44,213 bases of DNA. Origin: Candidatus Segatella papionis (lineage in GTDB: Bacteria > Bacteroidota > Bacteroidia > Bacteroidales > Bacteroidaceae). The stretch is from NCBI GenBank assembly GCA_002297965.1, contig DBLF01000011.1, positions 3,191 to 47,403 of the forward strand, given 5' to 3'. This document shows, piece after piece, positions 1-7,102 of this stretch (positions are counted from its first letter, which is position 1; each line of letters begins with the position of its first letter). Position numbers and translations under genes: made by a program. The notes under the pieces are model-generated. The model was given only the letters and a program-made list of their open reading frames with translations, made no database searches and was not told where the DNA came from.

Positions 1-67
1 ATCCAACTCCAAGTAAGCCTTACTTTATTTTCAAATGAACCTTGCTTGCATCGTATGGCAAAGAGAA

Positions 68-1735
68 CTAGTAATGGAACGAACTTCCACCCAAGAACTC
101 TCTCAACAGCGATGTAGGAGGCAGATTATTATAAGGTATTCCCTTGAAATACTTCAGGAACTTCAGGAGGCGATAAGCCTCTGCATACTCCTCGCAATTC
201 TCCGGCACTTGCTGCAACAGCGGCTCTGCCTGCGTCTTGATGACCGCCAGCTCGTAGAGCATCGCCGTATTCAGCATTGCGTCGGCATTCTCCTGGAATG
301 GGAATATCCACTTGTTCTCGCCCGCACGCACCGATGGCCAACGATGGATGGTCTCCTGAGCCGAAACGCCACGATACTTGTAGTCGCGGATGATGCGGCG
401 CAAGAGGCGATTGTCGGTGGTTGGGATATAATTGTGATTGTCGAGCAGGATGGTGGTCAGCGCCGAGGCATACACCCTGAATATCTGCTCGTCGGGGATA
501 TGAGAGGTAAGCTCTGGGTTCAGGGCGTGGATGCCCTCCACCACCAGCACATTGTTCGGCTCCATCTTCAGCTTCTTGCCGCTCTTCTTGCTCTTGCCGC
601 TCTGGAAGTCGTATTTCGGCAGCTCCACCTCCTCGCCACGGAAGAGGGCGTTAAACTGCTCATTAATCAAATCCAGGTCGAGCGCATAGATGCTCTCATA
701 GTCGTACTCGCCATTCTCGTCCTTCGGTGTCTTCTCCCTATCCACGAAATAATCGTCCAGCGAAATCTGCAAAGGCTTCAAGCCGTTCACGGCGAGCTGT
801 ATCGAAAGTCGCTTGCAGCTCGTGGTCTTGCCCGAAGACGACGGCCCCGCCAGCAACACGAGCTTCACCCCTTGGCGATTGGCGATTTCCTCGGCAATCT
901 TCGCAATCTTCTTCTCCTGCAGCGCCTCGCTGATGTTGATGATGTCGGTGGAAAAACCTTTATCCACCGCCTGGTTGAAGTCGCCCACGGTGCGGATGCC
1001 GAGGATGTCTTGCCAGCGATGGTGCTCCTTGAATATCTCGAACATCTTGTCTTGCTTGGTCAGTTCGCCCAGCACATCGGGGTTCTTCAGCGAAGGGATG
1101 CGCAGCAGCATGCCGTCGTAATACTTCTCCAGCCCGAAGAGATAGAGCTGCGAGGTGTTGGTGAGCAGGGTGCCGTAATAGAAATCCACGTATTCACCTA
1201 TCTTATAATAGGTGGTGTAGATGGATCCAGAGGTCTTGAGAAGCTTCACTTTCTCCACGTCGCCCTTCTCCTCGAAGAGGGCGATGGCCTCCTCGGTAGG
1301 CACCATATAGCGGCGTATCGGCATCTTGTCGTCGATAATCTCCTGCATGCGGCGGCGGAGAATGTTCACGTCCTCATCCACCACGGGGCGGCCCAGGTGG
1401 ATATCCACATAGAAACCATTCGACACGGGGATGTCGATCACCACGTCGGTGTTGGGATAGATGTCTTGCACCGCCTTGCAGAGCACGAAGAAAAGGGTAC
1501 GGGTGTAGGCACGCGAACCCGACGCAGAGGTCATGTCGAGAAACTCCACGTCCTTGGCATTATACACACGATAATGCATGCCCTCAACCTTGTTATTTAC
1601 CCTCGCAGACACCGGTCCATGGGTCATTTTGAGATTAAATGCAGAAAAAACATCAAAAAGTGTGCTTCCGATTTCCACTTTTTGAGATTTTTTATTATTT
1701 TTGCAACGGATTTGAATCATTTGTTTCATTTGCAT
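68..1735 (-). CDS. Nucleoside kinase (TGS/ThrRS-like N-terminus plus uridine-kinase-like domain)
   Basis: Probably a cytoplasmic kinase that phosphorylates a nucleoside, of the Bacteroidetes type usually named 'nucleoside kinase'. The N-terminal 60 residues look like a TGS (ubiquitin-like) domain, followed by a region resembling the threonyl-tRNA synthetase accessory domain. The C-terminal half is a phosphoribulokinase/uridine-kinase P-loop domain with Walker A GPSSSGKT at residues 297-304 and SLDDYF at 325-330. The 555-residue length suits the family. The ATG at 1735 is annotated, but the ATG at 1720 gives the usual family start (MIQIRCKNN) and lies about 22 nt from the predicted transcription start, so it may be the real one. 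It is divergent from the phosphate symporter gene. The exact substrate (uridine, cytidine or another) cannot be read from the sequence. Confidence 0.88.
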   Translation of the reverse strand: MQMKQMIQIRCKNNKKSQKVEIGSTLFDVFSAFNLKMTHGPVSARVNNKVEGMHYRVYNAKDVEFLDMTSASGSRAYTRTLFFVLCKAVQDIYPNTDVVIDIPVSNGFYVDIHLGRPVVDEDVNILRRRMQEIIDDKMPIRRYMVPTEEAIALFEEKGDVEKVKLLKTSGSIYTTYYKIGEYVDFYYGTLLTNTSQLYLFGLEKYYDGMLLRIPSLKNPDVLGELTKQDKMFEIFKEHHRWQDILGIRTVGDFNQAVDKGFSTDIINISEALQEKKIAKIAEEIANRQGVKLVLLAGPSSSGKTTSCKRLSIQLAVNGLKPLQISLDDYFVDREKTPKDENGEYDYESIYALDLDLINEQFNALFRGEEVELPKYDFQSGKSKKSGKKLKMEPNNVLVVEGIHALNPELTSHIPDEQIFRVYASALTTILLDNHNYIPTTDNRLLRRIIRDYKYRGVSAQETIHRWPSVRAGENKWIFPFQENADAMLNTAMLYELAVIKTQAEPLLQQVPENCEEYAEAYRLLKFLKYFKGIPYNNLPPTSLLREFLGGSSFHY

Positions 1736-1748
1736 TAAAACGATGTTA

Positions 1749-1756
1749 CAAAATTA
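1749..1756 (-). promoter_or_regulatory. Predicted -7 box (TAATTTTG) of the nucleoside kinase gene
   Basis: On the minus strand this reads TAATTTTG, matching the Bacteroidetes TAnnTTTG -7 element. It predicts a start near 1742, only a few bases before the first ATG and about 22 nt before the second. No clear TTTG -33 element is seen at the usual spacing. Confidence 0.5.
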
Positions 1757-1770
1757 AACTAATCTACCCG

Positions 1771-1860
1771 CTCCCGAGCATCGCCCGAAGGGCTGCCAAG
1801 GAGCATCGGTTCGCTCCCCCGAAGAGGAGTTCGCCAACAGAGCGTAAAGTTACGAAGAAA
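1771..1860. other. G+C-rich hairpin-forming stretch between divergent genes
   Basis: The divergent intergenic region between the nucleoside kinase and the symporter holds short hairpins: GCCC-GAA-GGGC near 1787-1797, and GGAGC/GCTCC arms near 1800-1818. It lies in the untranslated region ahead of the symporter gene. I see no coding potential and cannot assign a role. Confidence 0.35.
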
Positions 1861-1903
1861 TTCGGACACTTGGTGTTTTTGACAACATTAATTAAGTTAT
1901 TAT

Positions 1904-3613
1904 ATGTCGATTTGGATATTTTTTAGGCTTATCGGAGCACTCGCCCTACTTATGTTCGGTATGAAGACCATGAGCGACAGTTTGCAGAAGATGGCGGGAC
2001 CTCAGCTCCGCCACGTGTTAGGTACGATGACCACCAATCGTGTGACGGGCATCCTCTCGGGTACGCTCATCACAGCTGCGGTGCAATCCTCTACCGCCAC
2101 CACAGTGATGACGGTGTCATTCGTCAACGCCGGTCTCCTTACCCTCGCCCAAGCGATTTCGGTCATCATGGGCGCCAACATCGGAACCACGCTCACCGCT
2201 TGGATCATGAGTGCGGGTTTCTCGTTCAACATCACCGACTTCGTATGGCCAGCGTTCTTCATCGCCATCATCCTCATCTATAGCAAGAAGCGCAAAATCG
2301 TAGGCGACTTCATCTTCGGTATATCCTTTATGTTCCTCGGTTTGGGAACTTTACGCCAAACCGGCATCGACATGGACCTGGCTCACAACCAGCCAGTGCT
2401 CGATTTCTTCGCAAGTTTCGACCCTCACAGTTTCAAGACCACCATCACCTTCCTCATCATAGGTAGCATCCTCACCATGTGTGTGCAGAGCTCGGCAGCC
2501 GTCATGGCCATCACGATGATACTCTGCTCCACCGGCGTACTGCCTATCTATCAGGGCATTGCGCTCGTGATGGGCGAGAACATCGGTACCACAGTGACTA
2601 GTAACGTGGCAGCCCTCACCGCCAACACGCAAGCCCGCCGTGCGGCGATGGCGCACATGGTGTTCAACATCTTCGGTGTGCTGTGGATACTCTGCGTGTT
2701 CCGTCCGTTCATCCACCTCGTTTGCGGTTGGGTGGGCTATGATGATGCGATGGTGAAGACCGACCCTCACTTCATCGCCAACGCCGCCAAGCTCTCCTTC
2801 GTGCTTGCCGCCTTCCACACCACGTTCAACCTGAGCAACACCTTCATCCTGGTATGGTTCGTACCGCAGATAGAAAAATTAGTATGCAAGATTATCCGTC
2901 CTAAGAAGAACGCCGACGAAGACGACTTCCGCCTGCGCTTCATCCAGACGGGTATCATGAAGACTCCGGAAATCTCCGTATTGGAGGCACAGAAGGAAAT
3001 CCACAGCTTCGCCGAGCGCATCCAGCGCATGTTTGGCATGGTGAAGGAGCTTCTGGGCGAGACCAACGAGGACAAGTTCGTGAAACTCTTTACCCGCATC
3101 GAGAAGTACGAGGGCATCTCCGACAACATGGAGATAGAAATCGCCAAGTATCTCGACCAGGTGAGCGACTCCCACCTGTCAGACGAGACCAAGGCGAAAA
3201 TTCGCGCCATGCTGCGTGAAATCTCCGAGATAGAGAGTATCGGCGACAGCTGCTACAACATCGCCCGCACCCTGAACCGCCGCATACGTGGCAAGGAGGA
3301 TTTCATCCCTGCACAATATGAGCACATGCACCAAATGATGGAGCTTACCGACCAGGCGCTCACACAGATGAATGTAACCCTCGTGGGACACAAAAGCGAC
3401 AACGACGCCAACCTGACCTTCAACATCGAGAACGAAATCAACAACTATCGCAACCAGTTGAAGAGCCAGAACATCAACGACGTGAACAACCACCTCTACA
3501 CCTACGCCATCGGCACGATGTATATGGACATCGTACAGGAGTGCGAGAAGCTGGGCGACTACGTGGTCAACGTAGTGGAGGCACGTATGGGCGTGCGTCA
3601 GCATGAGGCGTAA
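1904..3613 (+). CDS. Na+/phosphate symporter family protein with PhoU-like C-terminus
   Basis: Inner-membrane Na+-coupled phosphate transporter of the NptA/PNaS family. Two inverted Na_Pi_cotrans repeats are visible: QSSTATT at residues 61-67 with a following GANIGTT, and QSSAA at 195-199 with a following GENIGTT. These QSS and GxNIGTT signatures mark the substrate and sodium sites in the family. Several hydrophobic segments run to about residue 330. The last 200 residues or so are helical and charged, like the PhoU-type cytoplasmic domain common in bacterial members. The 569-residue length is normal. The gene stands alone and is followed by a strong terminator. Whether it takes up phosphate or exports it under some conditions cannot be told. 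Confidence 0.92.
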   Translation: MSIWIFFRLIGALALLMFGMKTMSDSLQKMAGPQLRHVLGTMTTNRVTGILSGTLITAAVQSSTATTVMTVSFVNAGLLTLAQAISVIMGANIGTTLTAWIMSAGFSFNITDFVWPAFFIAIILIYSKKRKIVGDFIFGISFMFLGLGTLRQTGIDMDLAHNQPVLDFFASFDPHSFKTTITFLIIGSILTMCVQSSAAVMAITMILCSTGVLPIYQGIALVMGENIGTTVTSNVAALTANTQARRAAMAHMVFNIFGVLWILCVFRPFIHLVCGWVGYDDAMVKTDPHFIANAAKLSFVLAAFHTTFNLSNTFILVWFVPQIEKLVCKIIRPKKNADEDDFRLRFIQTGIMKTPEISVLEAQKEIHSFAERIQRMFGMVKELLGETNEDKFVKLFTRIEKYEGISDNMEIEIAKYLDQVSDSHLSDETKAKIRAMLREISEIESIGDSCYNIARTLNRRIRGKEDFIPAQYEHMHQMMELTDQALTQMNVTLVGHKSDNDANLTFNIENEINNYRNQLKSQNINDVNNHLYTYAIGTMYMDIVQECEKLGDYVVNVVEARMGVRQHEA

Positions 3614-3665
3614 AGATAAATGACAAAAGTAAGAAATCGCAAGTCATATAGACCATAAACAAAGG

Positions 3666-3708
3666 AAAGGCATGAAACCCGTCAACACATTGGGTTTCAT
3701 GCCTTTTT
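3666..3708 (+). terminator. Rho-independent terminator of the Na/Pi symporter gene
   Basis: A perfect 15-bp stem, AAAGGCATGAAACCC pairing with GGGTTTCATGCCTTT, has an 11-nt loop and ends in a T run. It begins about 50 nt after the symporter stop codon. It could also act weakly on the gene ending at 3803 on the other strand. Confidence 0.92.
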
Positions 3709-3802
3709 GTATTTAATATCGATTAATCGCAGTGGGGTAATCGTCTCCGCCTTTTGTTCACAAAAAAGCGGACATTATTCGTTGTACATTAACAACTTGT
3801 TT

Positions 3803-4372
3803 TTACCCCCCCACATTCCACTTCACACCTCCGTTCTGTCCTGCCACATAGTTGCAAGGAGGAATGCCAGCATGGGTTAAGTTTGAAAGATAGAGTGGCT
3901 CGTCGGTCACAAACTGATGGCAGGTGAAGGTGTCGCCCTTCGCCAGTTTGCTGTTGATAGACTCCAGGACCTCAAAGAAGTCGTTGCCTCGATACACCAC
4001 GGTAACGATACGTCCGGGATTCCACGACAGTTTTACTTGCTCCCCTACGCAGAGCGCATCGGCTATCAGCTTGCTCTTGACGAAGAATCGGCTGGACGCC
4101 ATTCCTTCCTGTCCCCCGACGAAGGTCTTCCAGTCAGGGTAGCCCACCATCCGCGAGAGCAAATTGAGATTAAAGAGACTAGGCTTGCTCTGTGTAGCCA
4201 CATATCCCCACATACGCTTCAGGGTGCTCACCGAGATGCGCTCGTTGGTGTATCCTTGGATTTGTCGTTCCAGGAAATCGAAGTCCTTGGGGCTCTTGAT
4301 GCTTCTGCCCACCAAGCTCTCCACCTCTTTTCTGAGTCGGTCGAAGTCTTCCGATTTATAGTTTTCTATCAT
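3803..4372 (-). CDS. Putative DNA-binding protein (Bacteroidetes HTH-like N-terminus), function unknown
   Basis: I do not recognise a named family. Residues about 30-85 contain a pattern (ISVSTLKRMWGY, then NLLSRMVGYPDWKTF) that recurs at the N-termini of Bacteroidetes proteins and looks like a helix-turn-helix segment. The C-terminal half is beta-rich (VKLSWNPGRIVTVVYRGNDF) and may be a ligand or oligomerisation domain. I set the start at the ATG at 4372, preceded by AAGGA; the frame remains open to a TTG at 4402, but that start has no good ribosome site. No membrane segment or signal peptide is seen. A 7-bp-arm palindrome lies in its predicted leader (4457-4472), which would suit autoregulation. 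A regulatory role is inference. Confidence 0.6.
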   Translation of the reverse strand: MIENYKSEDFDRLRKEVESLVGRSIKSPKDFDFLERQIQGYTNERISVSTLKRMWGYVATQSKPSLFNLNLLSRMVGYPDWKTFVGGQEGMASSRFFVKSKLIADALCVGEQVKLSWNPGRIVTVVYRGNDFFEVLESINSKLAKGDTFTCHQFVTDEPLYLSNLTHAGIPPCNYVAGQNGGVKWNVGG

Positions 4373-4456
4373 ATTCCTTATAAATAGTTCTGTATAGGTC
4401 AAATTCTACATGAATCATTCTATTTCTCTCTGCAAAGACAATGCAAACGAGCGCAA

Positions 4457-4472
4457 TGAAAGCTCGCTTTCA
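4457..4472. promoter_or_regulatory. Palindrome in the leader of the putative DNA-binding protein gene
   Basis: TGAAAGC-TC-GCTTTCA is a perfect 7-bp inverted repeat with a 2-nt centre. Partial GCAA/TTGC flanking arms are also present. It lies between the predicted transcription start (about 4493) and the start codon at 4372, so it could be an operator or an RNA hairpin. Confidence 0.4.
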
Positions 4473-4498
4473 AATTGCCGAGTGCAGCTTTTCTTCTG

Positions 4499-4506
4499 CA
4501 AAGATA
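4499..4506 (-). promoter_or_regulatory. Predicted -7 box (TATCTTTG) of the putative DNA-binding protein gene
   Basis: The minus strand reads TATCTTTG, a full TAnnTTTG match. A TTTTG lies 23 nt upstream, slightly longer than the usual 19-21. The predicted leader is about 120 nt. Confidence 0.5.
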
Positions 4507-4563
4507 CGCCTTTTCTTCGAGATTCCGTCCAAAATCCCTGCTTTTTATTACTTCCGTCAGAAA

Positions 4564-4580
4564 TTGAACCGTTTTGAACC
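4564..4580. promoter_or_regulatory. TTGAACC direct-repeat site, copy 1
   Basis: TTGAACC-GTT-TTGAACC: two 7-bp direct repeats with a 10-bp period, so both lie on one face of the helix. The site ends 23 nt before the -7 box at 4604. The identical 17 nt recur at 15483-15499, 22 nt before another -7 box. Placement around -37 to -53 suits a transcription activator. Confidence 0.6.
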
Positions 4581-4603
4581 AAGCCACATTCGATAATTTT
4601 AGC

Positions 4604-4611
4604 TATTTTTG
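4604..4611 (+). promoter_or_regulatory. Predicted -7 box (TATTTTTG) of the PEGA protein gene
   Basis: TAnnTTTG match with a predicted leader of about 40 nt. There is no TTTG at the standard spacing. Instead a TTGAACC direct-repeat site lies just upstream, which suggests activator dependence. Confidence 0.55.
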
Positions 4612-4656
4612 CAAACAAAAGTAAATGGTAACAAAAATAACTAAACAGATAACAGA

Positions 4657-6165
4657 ATGAGAAGACTTCTACTCTTATTCTTCTTCGCCTTGGCGACAGT
4701 GGCAATATCGGCCCAGAACAACCTGGTGATACGAAACTTCAAGTACGACCAGTATGACCAGACAGCCAACCTAAAAGGTACACAGAAGAAGGACAACAAC
4801 GGCAAAGTTGCCGCCCTGCTCAAGATTGAGACCAATCTCGACGACCTCGCCTTCGATGGCGGTAGCTACGGCATCGTAACCACCGTGCACAAGACAGGTC
4901 AGTGGTGGGTCTATGTGCCAGAGCGTGCGCAGAAAATCACCATCCGCCATCCTAAGTACGGCGCATGCGAGTTCTACTACACCTCGGAAATCAAGGCTGC
5001 CCGCACCTACACCATGAAGCTCGACCTGGAGGGTATGGACGTGGCCATCGAGGCATCAGTGGCAGGAAGTAGCATCTTCGTGGACGACGAGAATGTGGGC
5101 AAGACCCCACAAAACGTCTATCTTTCGTACGGCATCCACCATATCACCGCCCGCAACGGCAATATGTACTACGACGAGAACGTAACCATCATGAAGGACG
5201 GCGAGAAGAATCTCTACCTGCAGATGAAAGACGAGGATGAGCTGTTCGGTACGGTGAACGTAACCGTAGCCGACGGTGCCGACATCTACTTCGACGGCAA
5301 GAAGGTGGGTATCGGCTCTTGGTACCAGCGCCTGAAGGCTGGCACCTACGTGGTGGAGACCCGCAAGCAAAACTGCGAGAGCCAAACCACATCGTTCGAG
5401 GTGGAAGGCAAGACCGACAAGACAGTGGAAGCCAAAGCCCCTATCCCATACACAGGTTCACTCACCGTGCTCACCACCCCTAAGCTGGTAAGCATGTACA
5501 ATGATACGAAGCTGCTCTCGGAGAACGGTTTCGCCAAACTTCCTATTGGCAAGAACGAAATCACCTACAAGCACGAGGGCTACCGCTCCATCACCCGCAC
5601 CTACGACATTCCTCGCGACGGCGAGGTAAGCGACACCATCAAGCTCAAGCCCCTCACCTACATCAAGAAGAGCGGCTTCTACGCTGGCGTAGCCTTCACC
5701 TACGGTGGAAGCACGATGGGCGTGACTGGAACCCTGGGCTTCACTATCTCCAACTTCGATGTACAGGCATCCTACACCATGGGCATGGGCGAGAGCGACG
5801 AGGTACACTGGTACGCCAACGAGACCAATGTGGAGCAGGAAGTGGATACCTACAAGCTGAACACCATCAGCGTGAAGTTGGGCTACCAGTTCCCATTGAG
5901 CATGCGAGTGGGCCTCACCCCACAGATAGGTTATATGAGCCAGATGCTGAAGAGCAGCGGTCAGTATGGCGACGGTGCCAACTGCGGCTCGTTCACCGTG
6001 GGCATGAAGCTCATGATAGCCCCTGTGCCTCACCTCTGCATCCTGCTCAATCCAGAGTACGCCATCCCTAACAAGAAGAGCGACACCTACAAGAGCATCG
6101 TGGATGTAGGCGGCTTCGCCGAGGGCGGCATCTACGCCCACGCCGGCCTCATCGTGAACTTCTAA
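4657..6165 (+). CDS. Exported PEGA-domain outer-membrane beta-barrel-like protein
   Basis: Predicted cell-envelope protein of unknown exact role. Residues 1-19 form a signal peptide ending in AISA-Q. PEGA-like beta modules lie at about 129-180 and 198-250 (for example ADIYFDGKKVG), with a third related stretch at about 266-318. PEGA modules are thought to bind surface components or protein partners. From about 340 to the end the sequence alternates short amphipathic strands and ends in phenylalanine, as outer-membrane barrels do. Its promoter has the same 17-nt direct-repeat site as the secreted three-gene set at 15581, so the two are probably co-regulated. No terminator is visible before the downstream lipoprotein gene, so read-through is possible. 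Confidence 0.75.
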   Translation: MRRLLLLFFFALATVAISAQNNLVIRNFKYDQYDQTANLKGTQKKDNNGKVAALLKIETNLDDLAFDGGSYGIVTTVHKTGQWWVYVPERAQKITIRHPKYGACEFYYTSEIKAARTYTMKLDLEGMDVAIEASVAGSSIFVDDENVGKTPQNVYLSYGIHHITARNGNMYYDENVTIMKDGEKNLYLQMKDEDELFGTVNVTVADGADIYFDGKKVGIGSWYQRLKAGTYVVETRKQNCESQTTSFEVEGKTDKTVEAKAPIPYTGSLTVLTTPKLVSMYNDTKLLSENGFAKLPIGKNEITYKHEGYRSITRTYDIPRDGEVSDTIKLKPLTYIKKSGFYAGVAFTYGGSTMGVTGTLGFTISNFDVQASYTMGMGESDEVHWYANETNVEQEVDTYKLNTISVKLGYQFPLSMRVGLTPQIGYMSQMLKSSGQYGDGANCGSFTVGMKLMIAPVPHLCILLNPEYAIPNKKSDTYKSIVDVGGFAEGGIYAHAGLIVNF

Positions 6166-6186
6166 TCCCACATCATCGATTTTCGA

Positions 6187-6203
6187 ACATTATATAATAA
6201 TGT
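6187..6203. promoter_or_regulatory. A+T-rich palindrome upstream of the BACON lipoprotein gene
   Basis: ACATTAT-ATA-ATAATGT is a perfect 7-bp inverted repeat. A second, related A+T-rich stretch starting ACATTATATAA follows at 6213. Both lie in the 80-bp gap ahead of the lipoprotein gene, where no TAnnTTTG box is found. Operator or mRNA hairpin; low certainty. Confidence 0.3.
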
Positions 6204-6245
6204 GAACTTCTTACATTATATAAATATTATATAATAATAAGGTAT

Positions 6246-7067
6246 ATGAAAGAGAACCAACAATATATTCACAAGACAAAGCATACTTGTAAGCCAGAGC
6301 ATGTTTGCCTGCCGCAGCATATTCGCAAACCCCTACGTAACTGGAGCATGCAATACCTAGCCTTGGCAAGCCTCCTACTTTTGCCACTAGGTATGCTCAC
6401 AAGTTGTTCCGACAAGGAGGAGACTGAAGTCTTCGCCTCGAAGGAGCTAAGCCTCACCATGTCGCTGACTCCTACGGTAGTGGATTTGCCAGCGAGAAAG
6501 GCTTCGCAAGACATCACGATTACATCAAACACCGCCTGGGGAGCCTCTGCCAACGTAACCTGGGCGAAGTTGAGCGCAGCCAGTGGTGTAGCAAACAGTT
6601 CGCTCACCGTGACCTTGGATGATAACACCTCCACTTCTACCCGAGAGGCAATCATCACCTTCACGTATGGCAAGGACCAGCAGACAGTGACGATTACACA
6701 GGCAGCTGCCTCTCCTACAACTTTTGCGAAGGTACAAGCCAGCAACATAGGCAGATACCAAGCCGACGTTTCAGGCATGTTCACCGCCGATTTCGACGTA
6801 ACGGAATACGGAATCGTCTATTCCATCTCCGAGCGAGAACCGACCACAAGTATGAGCGACGACAAGGTTACCGTGCTGAAGGTAGGAACCACCGCCACCA
6901 CCCAAGACATCGTGTCTGCCACGCTGACGAACCTCAGAGCTGGCAACACTTACTTTGCGAGACTCTACACCTCAGGACCTTTGGGCACAGAGTATAGTAA
7001 TGTGATTAGCTTCACCACATCAGGCGGTGCTCCAGATTCGGGGGATAATCCTACACCGGGGTATTAA
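6246..7067 (+). CDS. BACON-domain lipoprotein with fibronectin-III-like C-terminus
   Basis: Predicted surface or periplasmic lipoprotein. A hydrophobic segment (QYLALASLLLLPLG) leads to lipobox LTSC, with the lipidated Cys at residue 54 of this start. Residues about 75-150 match the BACON (Bacteroidetes-associated carbohydrate-binding often N-terminal) pattern, including ITSNTAWGAS and VTITQAA. The rest (about 155-260) looks like a fibronectin type III fold with STARLYTSGPLG-like strands. The N-region before the hydrophobic stretch is unusually long; the internal ATG at 6348, preceded by GGAG, would give a standard lipoprotein signal and may be the true start. It is the first gene of a closely spaced set running to 15144. 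BACON domains were named for suspected glycan or mucin binding; the ligand here is unknown. Confidence 0.78.
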   Translation: MKENQQYIHKTKHTCKPEHVCLPQHIRKPLRNWSMQYLALASLLLLPLGMLTSCSDKEETEVFASKELSLTMSLTPTVVDLPARKASQDITITSNTAWGASANVTWAKLSAASGVANSSLTVTLDDNTSTSTREAIITFTYGKDQQTVTITQAAASPTTFAKVQASNIGRYQADVSGMFTADFDVTEYGIVYSISEREPTTSMSDDKVTVLKVGTTATTQDIVSATLTNLRAGNTYFARLYTSGPLGTEYSNVISFTTSGGAPDSGDNPTPGY

Positions 7068-7102
7068 TGTTATAATAAGAAATATATAAACAAGACCAAG
7101 AT

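Noticed and set aside
35..1738. A 567-codon open frame on the plus strand opposite the nucleoside kinase gene
   Set aside because: The product is Leu/His/Arg-rich with no domain, and the minus-strand frame codes for a clear P-loop kinase. It is a mirror of G+C-rich codon use.
4373..4402. TTG start for the putative DNA-binding protein
   Set aside because: The ATG at 4372 has AAGGA upstream and the extra ten residues add no recognisable structure.
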